The position numbers and the translations under genes are program-made. A stretch of 6,272 nucleotides of DNA. Source: Nevskiaceae bacterium. Its GTDB lineage: Bacteria > Pseudomonadota > Gammaproteobacteria > Steroidobacterales > Steroidobacteraceae. Positions 1 through 6,272 of this stretch are shown here, one piece after another; position 1 is the stretch's first letter, and each line of letters opens with the position of its first letter. Below the pieces are notes generated by a model. It saw nothing but the letters and a program-made list of their open reading frames with translations, was not told where the DNA came from and did no database searches. The stretch spans positions 1-6,272 of the forward strand of contig JAITMN010000166.1 in assembly GCA_031277355.1 (NCBI GenBank). Reading direction: 5' to 3'.

Positions 1-1245
1 CTGCTCACCGCCGCCGAAGGTGTGAACGGCGCGTTCAACGCGCTGACCACGAACCTTGTGTTCATCGATCCGCAACTGATCTACGACCCGAACAATGTGG
101 CGCTGCAATTCGTTCGCAATGACGAAGACTTTGAAGACATCGGCGACACGGAAAACGAACAAGAGGCCGGTGGCGGCACGGACTCGCTCGATGAAGGCCA
201 TCCGATCTGGGATGAAGTGGTGTGGCTCGATGAAGATCAGGCCCGCGACGCCTTCGATCAATTGAGCGGCGAGATTCACGCCTCGATTCGCGGCTCATTG
301 ATCGAAAGCAGCGGCACGGCGCGTCAGATGGCAATGAGCCGTCTGTGGGAGGCCACTTGCGGTGTATCAAACCAAAACGCCGGCAACAACCGCAACGCCA
401 ACCTGCACTGCGGCGACGACGACCGCAGCGCGCTGTGGATACGCGGCATCGGCTCCTGGGCCAGCGCCAACACCAACGGCAACGCCGCGAAGTTCGCCCG
501 CTCCACCGGCGGCTTCTTCTTCGGCGGCGATGGCGCGCTCACGAGCAGCACCCGCCTTGGCCTGTTCTCCGGCTTCAATCACAGCACCTTCGATGTGAAG
601 GCCCGCAACTCCAACGGCGACAGCAAGGACTATCATCTGGGCGCGTACATCGGCAGTCAGCAAACCGCGCTCGCCGTTCGCGTTGCGGCGTCGTACACCT
701 TCCACCAGATCAACACCCGCCGCGCAGTGGCCTTCGGAAACTTCTCGGATCATCTCTCGGCGCAATACAACGCCGGCACCGCGCAAGTATCCGGCGAATT
801 GGGTCACAGCTTCGTCGGCGCAAGAGGCAGCATCGAGCCCTTCGTCAACGCCGCCTATGTGAACCTGCGCACGCAGTCCTTCACCGAACGTGGCGGCCCA
901 GCGGCGCTGCGGGTGCAAGGCAACAACACCGATGGCCTGTTCTCCACGCTGGGTCTGCACTGGGCGAGCGCCGTGGATGCCGGCAACACCCGCATAACCG
1001 CCACCGGCACGCTGGGCTGGCGTCACGCCTTCAGCGATACCGTGCCCACGGCGAGCATGTCGATCGAAGGCGGCGATGCCTTTCGCATCGCGGGTGCCCC
1101 CCTTGCGCGCAACGCGGCTCTGGCAGACCTTGGCCTGAACTTCACCACCGGCCCCAACTCCACGCTGGGCATCGCCTACAACGGCGTGTTCGGCTCAGAC
1201 TTCACCGACAACGGCGCGCGGCTCACCTTCCGGCTGCGGTTTTGA
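1..1245 (+). CDS. Autotransporter (type Va), C-terminal part with complete beta-barrel; 5' end outside window
   Basis: The frame is open from base 1 to a TGA stop at 1243-1245, giving 414 visible residues; the true start lies upstream, so the in-frame GTG at 22 is probably internal. Visible residues 1-40 resemble the end of an autotransporter passenger (ALTTNLVFIDPQL, then YDPNNVALQFVRN). Residues 41-80 form a very acidic spacer. The stretch ARDAFDQLSGEIHASIRG, followed by a helix ending in SRLWEA, is the typical linker before a PF03797-type barrel. Two cysteines (about 120 and 137) bracket an Asn-rich loop. From about 145 to 414 the chain alternates polar and hydrophobic residues, in keeping with a roughly 270-residue beta-barrel. 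It ends in LTFRLRF with a terminal Phe, as expected for BAM-assembled outer-membrane proteins. The barrel should anchor and export the passenger. Passenger function cannot be judged because most of it is outside the window. No terminator is visible after the stop. Confidence 0.93.
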   Translation: MLTAAEGVNGAFNALTTNLVFIDPQLIYDPNNVALQFVRNDEDFEDIGDTENEQEAGGGTDSLDEGHPIWDEVVWLDEDQARDAFDQLSGEIHASIRGSLIESSGTARQMAMSRLWEATCGVSNQNAGNNRNANLHCGDDDRSALWIRGIGSWASANTNGNAAKFARSTGGFFFGGDGALTSSTRLGLFSGFNHSTFDVKARNSNGDSKDYHLGAYIGSQQTALAVRVAASYTFHQINTRRAVAFGNFSDHLSAQYNAGTAQVSGELGHSFVGARGSIEPFVNAAYVNLRTQSFTERGGPAALRVQGNNTDGLFSTLGLHWASAVDAGNTRITATGTLGWRHAFSDTVPTASMSIEGGDAFRIAGAPLARNAALADLGLNFTTGPNSTLGIAYNGVFGSDFTDNGARLTFRLRF

Positions 1246-1267
1246 TGTTGTCCGCTGAACCAAATTG
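1246..1267. other. Short convergent gap between the autotransporter and endonuclease genes
   Basis: Only 22 bases separate the TGA of the plus-strand autotransporter from the TGA of the minus-strand endonuclease gene. No hairpin followed by a T-run is visible on either strand here, so transcripts from the two sides may overlap at their 3' ends. Confidence 0.6.
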
Positions 1268-2017
1268 TCAGCTCTGCGCCCCAAGTCTTGCGGCCTCTGC
1301 CGCGACATGACCCGCCAGCGCGGATACGAAAGTCTTCAGGCTGCTCATCGGCGATAGTTCAGAAAAATCGCCGGTGCTCACGGCCCCACGCTTGGCCGTG
1401 ATGACGGTCGCTGTGGTGTAAAGCCGCTCTTGCACCAGCCGCTGACAGAGCACGTCATATCGCGTGAGGTAGGAGGCTCCCTTGAACTCGTCGAATACAG
1501 GAAAATGCGGCGATGAGTCACGAACAGGGCTGCGGGACTCCGGGGCATCCTCGACCATCATCAACCACCCAACAAAAGGACGGGGCTGCTTGCCAAAGGC
1601 TTCGTCACGGAACGCTGTCCAGAAATCATGGGCTGTACCGATGGCTTCCTCTGTTCTGTTGTTGAAGTTGTTGCCGAACGATGGCCCAACCTGGCTTTTC
1701 AGTTCGATGGCGGCAATCAACTGGCCTTTGTGGATCACCAAAAGATCCCACAGCTTCGTCGGACGGAAGTAGCCCGGCAAGGTCAGCATCGCCCTGTTCC
1801 GGTATATCTGGGCATGAGCCAACCCATTGGCCTTGATGATGTCGATCACCAATGCCAGAAAACCGTCCATGTTCTTGCCAGCGGTCACGCCTGCCCGTTC
1901 ACCCTGATCGGTATTGCCCGACTCGAGCTGCCTTCGCCTTGCTGCTTCGCGGTTCCCCCAGAACGCCTTCACGGCTTCGCGGACCTTCTGTTCGTAATCG
2001 ACCAGATCAAGCGCCAT
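1268..2017 (-). CDS. PaeR7I-like type II restriction endonuclease (predicted to cut CTCGAG)
   Basis: This is a complete 249-residue protein, about the length I recall for PaeR7I (roughly 246). The nuclease core is a PD-(D/E)xK fold: TKLWD places Asp at 91, and AIELKSQVG places Glu105-Leu-Lys107 fourteen residues later. The flanking blocks ERAGVTAGKNMDGFLAL (40-56), LTLPGYFRPTKLWDLLV (78-94) and GPSFGNNFNNR (111-121) match PaeR7I as I remember it. PaeR7I and its isoschizomer XhoI cleave C^TCGAG, so this specificity is inferred by family. The ATG at 2017-2015 directly follows the methyltransferase TAA. A GGA sits 6 bases upstream and a stronger GGGAGG 13 bases upstream, both inside the methyltransferase gene, so translation is probably coupled. 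All core motifs are present and no frameshift is seen, so it looks functional. A CTCGAG sequence falls within its own codons 31-32. Confidence 0.93.
   Translation of the reverse strand: MALDLVDYEQKVREAVKAFWGNREAARRRQLESGNTDQGERAGVTAGKNMDGFLALVIDIIKANGLAHAQIYRNRAMLTLPGYFRPTKLWDLLVIHKGQLIAAIELKSQVGPSFGNNFNNRTEEAIGTAHDFWTAFRDEAFGKQPRPFVGWLMMVEDAPESRSPVRDSSPHFPVFDEFKGASYLTRYDVLCQRLVQERLYTTATVITAKRGAVSTGDFSELSPMSSLKTFVSALAGHVAAEAARLGAQS
1922..1927. other. CTCGAG, the predicted recognition site of the encoded R-M system
   Basis: This is the only CTCGAG I found by eye in the window. On the minus strand it forms the Leu31-Glu32 codons (CTC GAG) of the endonuclease gene. If the system has PaeR7I specificity, the adenine here should be N6-methylated in the host. 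Confidence 0.85.
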
Positions 2018-3730
2018 TTATTTTCCGTTGCCTCCCAGGGCGGGTTGCTCTTCGTGGCTCACGCCGTAGAGCTTGAACGCAGCGCGGTTGCAGGCTGGCA
2101 CGTCTCGCTTGATGGCAGCCTCGGCCAACTCGCGGCGTAACGGCTCAGGCACATCCGCCCAGCGCGGAATACGAATCCGTCGCAGATACTGAGCCTGGAA
2201 ACGCAGGAATCCACCTCGCATTTTCGTTGAATAATTCCCCACGAACAGACGAGCGACAGCCGATAGCAGCACAGCTTGCAAAGCCCGTAAATCCCAGTCG
2301 TCTGACGTGATGTAATAGAGATTGTGGTGGGGATACAACCTGCCACCTTCAAAAACAATATGCGCCTCTCCCTTGATATCCGGTATCAGCAGCTTGGGCC
2401 TCGCGGCCAGCGCCGGGGTGATGCGGTCGATCGTGCGATACCAGTTGGCTGGGGTCTTCTGCGCACAGTAACGTCCAGCGATCACATCTCGGCGAGACTC
2501 AACGTAACGTCGCAGGCGCGGATAGTGGTCGAGATCAACCAGGCCATCCGAGTCGGAAAATGGGTTGATCACACCTTGACCTCGCCACTCTACTTCGCCG
2601 GATGTTATGTCTTTGGTGGTCACCAGCGGCAGCTTCCGATCGGGCTCGACATCAAGCGTCATGAAGTCGCCGATGAACGCCTTGTCCGCTCCAGTTGCAA
2701 CACCAATTCCAACCTTGCATCCCACTGCTTCCAACAGCGGGAAGCAGCCTTCCAGGCGACGAATGAGCGCCATCTGGGCGGATGATTCCAGCAACCACGG
2801 TTCCGCGCCATTCGTCACGCCGTTGAGTTCACGCACCGGGTCAGATTCTTTCGGAGATGTTGGCGCACGAAGCAAGTCTGCCAGTCTGGTCAGCGTTACC
2901 CGATCAATGGCCGGACGATGAGCTATGCGTGTCGCGCCGGCTGCTTCGCGACTGATGATGGTAATCGCCGGGTAGGCAATCACGTCCGAGTGGAAGGCGG
3001 GAGTGTCCACCATATCGACATAGATTTTCAGATGAAAGCGCTCGGCAACAAGGCTCCGCAGCGGCCAACCGTAGCGGTTCTTCATCCAGCGATCAGCACA
3101 AATGAAACCCAGAGCGCCACCGCGCGACAAAACCAACAGTGACCGCTCGATGAAGGCAATATAGATGTCTGCCCGGTCATACATTGTCTGGTAGCGTCTG
3201 CGGTACTCAGCCAATAGCGGAGCCGATATGAGTTCCTGCCTGATATAGGGAGGGTTGCCAACCACGAAATCGAATTCATTGTCCAGGGAGGTCAGCAGGA
3301 AATCCCCTTGTGACAGCCAACGGTCGGCCAACGCCGCCGCAGTATTCACAGTCATTCCCTCGCGCTTGAGAAGCGCGATGACATTGGCGCTGGTGCTGCG
3401 GAATGTATCGCGGTGCAGTTCTACCGCCCGGATCGCATCACCCAGATCGTCGAGCGGGGAGCCGTTTGGCCTCGCGGCTCGCCATGCGCACAACAAGCGT
3501 TCGATAATCGGAAGCAGGAAATCCCCGCCACCAAAGGACGGCTCCAAAATCCGCTTTTTGTGCAGCGGTTGATCCTTTGTATAGCCGGTCAGGTCGAGGA
3601 TGAAATCAACCACTTCTCGCCGTGTGAAAATCGCCCCACGGGCGTCAGCCTCGGCGTTCAAGGCCAACTGCTCCATCGCAGCCTGCACGTTCGGAGAGCT
3701 ATGGGATGGGCCGATCAACCCCAAAGTCAT
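2018..3730 (-). CDS. PaeR7IM-like type II DNA N6-adenine methyltransferase (gamma class, Eco57I-type)
   Basis: From the ATG at 3730 the protein is 570 residues; I recall PaeR7IM as about 530, so a somewhat later start (ATG at 3676, 552 residues) is possible. Motif order is that of gamma-class amino-methyltransferases: motif X in GAIFTRREVVDFILDL (32-47), AdoMet-binding motif I in LEPSFGGGDFLLP (62-74), catalytic motif IV NPPY (159-162) preceded by FDFVVG, and a conserved ICADRWMKNRYG block (210-221). The C-terminal part should be the target recognition domain; it contains ANWYRTIDRI, KLLIPDIKGEAHIV and STKMRGGFLRFQAQYLRRI, which match PaeR7IM in my memory. It should transfer a methyl group from AdoMet to the adenine of CTCGAG and so protect host DNA from the adjacent endonuclease. 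The frame stays open upstream to 3964, but that part lies inside the DUF1552 gene in another frame and is Arg/Cys-rich, so I exclude it. A TTG at 3745 with a well-spaced AGAGG is an alternative start. Hand counts on a few 60-base lines suggest lower GC than the flanking genes. Confidence 0.93.
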   Translation of the reverse strand: MTLGLIGPSHSSPNVQAAMEQLALNAEADARGAIFTRREVVDFILDLTGYTKDQPLHKKRILEPSFGGGDFLLPIIERLLCAWRAARPNGSPLDDLGDAIRAVELHRDTFRSTSANVIALLKREGMTVNTAAALADRWLSQGDFLLTSLDNEFDFVVGNPPYIRQELISAPLLAEYRRRYQTMYDRADIYIAFIERSLLVLSRGGALGFICADRWMKNRYGWPLRSLVAERFHLKIYVDMVDTPAFHSDVIAYPAITIISREAAGATRIAHRPAIDRVTLTRLADLLRAPTSPKESDPVRELNGVTNGAEPWLLESSAQMALIRRLEGCFPLLEAVGCKVGIGVATGADKAFIGDFMTLDVEPDRKLPLVTTKDITSGEVEWRGQGVINPFSDSDGLVDLDHYPRLRRYVESRRDVIAGRYCAQKTPANWYRTIDRITPALAARPKLLIPDIKGEAHIVFEGGRLYPHHNLYYITSDDWDLRALQAVLLSAVARLFVGNYSTKMRGGFLRFQAQYLRRIRIPRWADVPEPLRRELAEAAIKRDVPACNRAAFKLYGVSHEEQPALGGNGK

Positions 3731-3773
3731 TTGCGCTGATCGCAAGAGATGGCCTCTTTGGTACAGATACGCC
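3731..3773 (-). promoter_or_regulatory. Leader of the methyltransferase gene, with two overlapping inverted repeats and a possible Shine-Dalgarno
   Basis: This 43-base gap lies between the DUF1552 stop and the methyltransferase ATG. TTGCG-CTGAT-CGCAA spans 3731-3745 and AAGAG-ATGGC-CTCTT spans 3744-3758. Both are perfect 5-base arms with 5-base loops, and they share two bases, so in RNA they could not both form fully. On the minus strand AGAGG (3757-3753) is 22 bases before the ATG at 3730 but only 7 bases before an in-frame TTG at 3745-3743. There is no clear sigma-70 promoter within the gap. The arms are short, so a regulatory role is only a suggestion. Confidence 0.3.
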
Positions 3774-5090
3774 TTAAATCTCCACCCGCCCCGTGCTATC
3801 CCCAAAGTGCTCCTCCTGGCAACCCAGCTTGTCGAGCAGCGCCAGCAGCAGGTTCGACATCGGCGTCTTCGCCGCTTGCACCAGATGGCGATTGGCCGAC
3901 AGCGTACCGCCCGCATGACCGGCCAGCACCAGGGGCAGCGGATCGTGGTTGTGCGAATTGCCATCGCTCATGCCGCTGCCATAGAGCACCAGCGAGTGAT
4001 CCAGCAGCGTGCCATCACCATCGGGCACGGCGGCGAGCTTGCCGAGAAAGTAGGCCAGCAGACCAACGTGATAACGATTCAGCACGGCAAAGCGGGCTTT
4101 GTTGTCTTCGTTGTTGGAATGATGCGAGAGGATATGGAACGAATCGCGCACACCGCTCTTGGGATAAACGGCATTGCTCAGTTCCTTGGCCATCAGGAAG
4201 GTGCTGATGCGCGTGATTTCCGCTTGCCAGGCCAGCGCCATCAGGTCGTACATCAGCTTGATGTGCTGTTCCAGATCATCGGGAATGCCATTGGGCCGCG
4301 CCGGAATCGCCACGTTGCCTTCGCTTCTTTCGCCGGCCTGCGTGATGCGCCGTTCGATCTCGCGCACGTCGGTGGCGAAGCGGTCGAGGCGGGCGCGATC
4401 GGCAGCCGGAAGCGTGCGATTCAGCCCCTTCAATTGCTCGGCAACGGAATCGAGCAAACTCAGCGACTGCGCGCGCCGGGCCGCCCGCTGCGCAGCGTCT
4501 GCACCATCGCCGAAGAGTTGCTCGAACAGCACCTGCGGATTGTTCTGCATCGGCAGCGGCGAGATGTCGCTCTGCCAGGAAACCGTGTTGCGATACGCGC
4601 AGCTCAGGCCCTCACCGCAACTCATGCTGGAATCTTCGGTCATCAGTTCCAGCGAGGGCAGCGGTGTGTCTTGTCCCAGCGTCTTCACCGCCACCTGATC
4701 CACCGTGACGCCCAGCCGGGGCTGCGCGCCGGATGCGGCTTTCGCGCCGCTAAGGAACGTTGCCGACGAACGATTGTGATTGCCGGTGGCTCCACCGGGA
4801 CCATACGCCTGCGCATGCGCGAGGTTCGAGATCACATTGATGTGATTGCGGAAAGGCTCCAGCGGTTGCAGGATTTCGCTGAAGGTGAAATCGCTGCCCT
4901 CGTCCTTCGGCGTCCAGCGCGCCATCGTCGCGCCATGCGGAAAATAGATCGCGCCGAAGCGTGATCGCACCGCCGGCGCAGCCGACATCGCAGGGGCCAT
5001 CGAATCAAGCAACGGCAACGCCAGCGCAGCGCCAACGCCACGCAACAGCGTGCGACGCGACAAAGCCTTTCGGGTGATGAAGTAAGCCAT
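3774..5090 (-). CDS. DUF1552 (HXXSHH, PF07586) family protein with Tat-type signal
   Basis: This is a complete protein of 438 residues. The N-terminus MAYFITRKALSRRTLLRG carries a twin-arginine motif (SRRTLLR, 11-17), then a hydrophobic stretch (about 18-33) and an Ala-rich region up to about 40. This suggests export of a folded protein by Tat to the periplasm or cell surface. The family signature HxxSHH is present as HILSHH at 319-324. Other polar positions that could bind metal are His52 in FPHG, His105 in GNHNRSSATFLSG, and Asp376, His380 and His382 in SGMSDGNSHNHDPLP. A cysteine pair lies at 158 and 164. The late GSGMSDGNSHNHDPLPLVLAG segment recalls DUF1501 proteins of the alkaline-phosphatase clan, but a hydrolase role is inference; no function is established. 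The ATG is 3 bases after the stop of the upstream DUF1592-type gene, its usual partner, so the two form an operon. It probably ends the original pair, with the R-M genes following. Confidence 0.92.
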   Translation of the reverse strand: MAYFITRKALSRRTLLRGVGAALALPLLDSMAPAMSAAPAVRSRFGAIYFPHGATMARWTPKDEGSDFTFSEILQPLEPFRNHINVISNLAHAQAYGPGGATGNHNRSSATFLSGAKAASGAQPRLGVTVDQVAVKTLGQDTPLPSLELMTEDSSMSCGEGLSCAYRNTVSWQSDISPLPMQNNPQVLFEQLFGDGADAAQRAARRAQSLSLLDSVAEQLKGLNRTLPAADRARLDRFATDVREIERRITQAGERSEGNVAIPARPNGIPDDLEQHIKLMYDLMALAWQAEITRISTFLMAKELSNAVYPKSGVRDSFHILSHHSNNEDNKARFAVLNRYHVGLLAYFLGKLAAVPDGDGTLLDHSLVLYGSGMSDGNSHNHDPLPLVLAGHAGGTLSANRHLVQAAKTPMSNLLLALLDKLGCQEEHFGDSTGRVEI

Positions 5091-5093
5091 GGT

Positions 5094-6272
5094 CTATTGC
5101 CTCTCCGGTTCGCGCTGACCAAATGCCGGGCTGTGCACCACGGCCTGAATCAGCGAAGCGAAACGATGATCCTGATCTGCGGTGCTTCTGACAATCGCCC
5201 GCACCGTGGGCATGTCGCGATGATCCAGTGCGCGGCCCAGCGCGTAGGTCATCAGCTTCTCGGTGAGATTCGTGATGAACATGTCCTGATGCGTCATCAG
5301 CGCATCGACCAGATCGCGCGGACCATTGACCATCGTGCCATCGGCCATCGTGCCGCGCGCATCCACCGCCGAATCGCCATCGCGCTCGCGCCACGCGCCA
5401 ATAGCGTCGAAGTTCTCCAATGCGAAGCCCGCCGGATCGATCACGCTATGGCAACTGTTGCACGACGGGTTCTTGCGATGCACTTCCAACCGCTCGCGCA
5501 CCGAAGTGGTGATCACCGTGCTGCCATCACCGTCGATGTTGGTTTCCACACCCGGCGGCGGCGCGGGCGGCGGCGCACCCAGAATGTTGTCGAGAATCCA
5601 CGAGCCGCGAATCACCGGCGAGGTGCGCGTGGCCGTGGAGGTTATCGTGAGGATGCTGCCGTGGCCCAGCAATCCGCGACGCTTGGAATCCGCAGGCAGT
5701 GAAACCTTGCGAAAACGCGAGCCGCGCACACCGCTCACGCCATAGTGCCGCGCAAGCCGCTCATTCAGGAAGGTGTAATCGGCAGTGAGCAATTCGGTGA
5801 CCGGGCGATCCTGCGCCAGCACCCAGCGCACGAGCGAGCGCGTTTCCTCGATGAAGGCTTCGCGCAGGTTCTCGTCGAAGCCAGCCACTTCGGGCGTAAC
5901 CGTAGCCAACTCACGCAGGAACAGCCACTGACCGGCAAAGTTATCGACCAGCGCCTCGGCGCGCGGATCGGCCAGCATGCGCCGCACCTGCTCCGTCAGC
6001 ACTTCGGGTTGATGCAGACGATTCGCCACCGCCAGATCGATCAGCGGTTGATCCGGAATACTGCTCCACAGAAAGAACGACAGCCGCGAAGCCAGTTCCA
6101 GATCGCTGATCGCATAAGGCTGGTTGGCATGAGGGTCGGCAGGCTCGGCCTCGAAACGGAACAGGAAACGCGGATCGACCAGAATGCGCGACAACGCCTG
6201 CTGAATGCCGCTCTCGAAGCCACCCTCGGCAAGACCACGCTGATAGAACTGCATGATCGCTTCAAGATCGGC
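5094..6272 (-). CDS. DUF1592/DUF1588/DUF1585 protein (planctomycete-type cytochrome-associated family), C-terminal 392 residues
   Basis: The frame runs from the right window edge to TAG at 5096-5094; the ATG at 6254 is almost certainly internal, because the frame and family similarity continue to the edge. Domain order in the visible part is as follows. The end of a DUF1595-like helix region and the start of DUF1592 carry GGFESGIQQALSRILVDPRF (about 17-36). DUF1592 continues with LASRLSFFLWSSIPD and FAGQWLFLR (to about 120). DUF1588 has LTADYTFLNERLARHYG, a Pro-rich turn (GAPPPAPPPG) and the block NPSCNSCHSVIDPAGFALENFD, with CxxCH at visible residues 271-275. DUF1585 is at the end (LVDALMTHQDMFITNLTEKLMTYALGR, split by no gap). 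Full-length members usually have DUF1587/1595 and often a cytochrome c domain upstream, which would lie outside this window. CxxCH could bind c-type haem, implying periplasmic location. The enzymatic role of the family is unknown. It forms a tight operon with DUF1552 downstream. Confidence 0.92.
   Translation of the reverse strand, partial: ADLEAIMQFYQRGLAEGGFESGIQQALSRILVDPRFLFRFEAEPADPHANQPYAISDLELASRLSFFLWSSIPDQPLIDLAVANRLHQPEVLTEQVRRMLADPRAEALVDNFAGQWLFLRELATVTPEVAGFDENLREAFIEETRSLVRWVLAQDRPVTELLTADYTFLNERLARHYGVSGVRGSRFRKVSLPADSKRRGLLGHGSILTITSTATRTSPVIRGSWILDNILGAPPPAPPPGVETNIDGDGSTVITTSVRERLEVHRKNPSCNSCHSVIDPAGFALENFDAIGAWRERDGDSAVDARGTMADGTMVNGPRDLVDALMTHQDMFITNLTEKLMTYALGRALDHRDMPTVRAIVRSTADQDHRFASLIQAVVHSPAFGQREPERQ
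5100..5106 (-). promoter_or_regulatory. Shine-Dalgarno of the DUF1552 gene, inside the end of the upstream gene
   Basis: On the minus strand GGAGAGG ends 9 bases before the ATG at 5090 and lies within the last Glu-Arg codons of the upstream reading frame. Because that frame stops at 5094, ribosomes ending there are next to this start, which favours translational coupling and supports the chosen ATG. Confidence 0.7.

Noticed and set aside
1290..1303. GCGGC-CTCT-GCCGC hairpin near the convergent junction, considered as a terminator
   Set aside because: It has no T-run on either strand and lies in Ala-rich endonuclease codons.
345..1310. Plus-strand open frame of 321 codons within the autotransporter gene
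   Set aside because: It is dominated by Arg, Gln and His and overlaps the barrel frame, which has clear beta-barrel character and a terminal Phe. It is a shadow.
1253..3739. CGCTGA present at both edges of the R-M pair (1253-1258 and 3734-3739), considered as a target-site duplication
   Set aside because: Six bases is expected by chance, the copies are not exactly at the gene borders, and there is no associated mobile-element gene.
1268..3773. Controller (C) protein gene or C-boxes for the R-M system
   Set aside because: No small helix-turn-helix reading frame fits in the gaps, and no repeated operator-like boxes were seen.
3795..3822. Possible promoter on the minus strand: TTGCCA, 16 bases, GATAGC
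   Set aside because: The -35 is good (5 of 6) but the -10 matches only 3 of 6, and it lies in DUF1552 coding sequence. Too weak to call.
3731..3964. Upstream extension of the methyltransferase frame (78 extra residues)
   Set aside because: It is Arg/Cys/Trp-rich, overlaps the DUF1552 coding region in another frame, and exceeds the expected family length.
3600..4964. Long plus-strand open frame of 454 codons, antisense to DUF1552 and the methyltransferase start
   Set aside because: The translation is rich in Arg, Gln, His and Ile without any family resemblance, and it lies opposite clearly recognisable genes. It is a GC-driven shadow.

Overview
The window looks like chromosome from a Gram-negative proteobacterium with moderately high GC. 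It has a type V autotransporter ending in a classic C-terminal outer-membrane barrel, and a DUF1592/DUF1588/DUF1585 plus DUF1552 (HXXSHH) gene pair of the kind found in Planctomycetes, Myxococcota and some Gammaproteobacteria. Its restriction-modification (R-M) pair closely resembles PaeR7I of Pseudomonas aeruginosa. A gammaproteobacterium is my best guess; the sequence does not settle it.

Layout: bases 1-1245 (+) are the 3' part of an autotransporter gene, with the end of the passenger, an acidic spacer and a complete beta-barrel. After a 22-base convergent gap, everything else is on the minus strand. Read in the direction of transcription (right to left), it contains: the C-terminal part of a DUF1592/1588/1585 protein with one CxxCH motif (6272-5094); a complete Tat-type DUF1552 protein (5090-3774), coupled to it by a 3-base gap; a 43-base leader with two small overlapping inverted repeats; a PaeR7IM-like N6-adenine methyltransferase (3730-2018); and a PaeR7I-like type II endonuclease (2017-1268), whose ATG directly abuts the methyltransferase stop codon.

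How they work together: the methyltransferase and endonuclease should form a complete type II R-M system, predicted from family resemblance to recognise CTCGAG. It has methyltransferase first, endonuclease second, and no controller gene. It sits exactly at the tail of the DUF1592-DUF1552 pair and could be transcribed by read-through from it. The two DUF proteins probably act outside the cytoplasm; their biochemical role is unknown.

Coding density is near total. I see no tRNA, rRNA, CRISPR array, transposase, long repeat or convincing terminator. I did not find a clearly undescribed system. The points most worth checking are the placement of the R-M pair as an operon passenger, the leader of the methyltransferase gene (possible TTG start, alternative hairpins), the lone CTCGAG inside the endonuclease gene, and the acidic spacer of the autotransporter.
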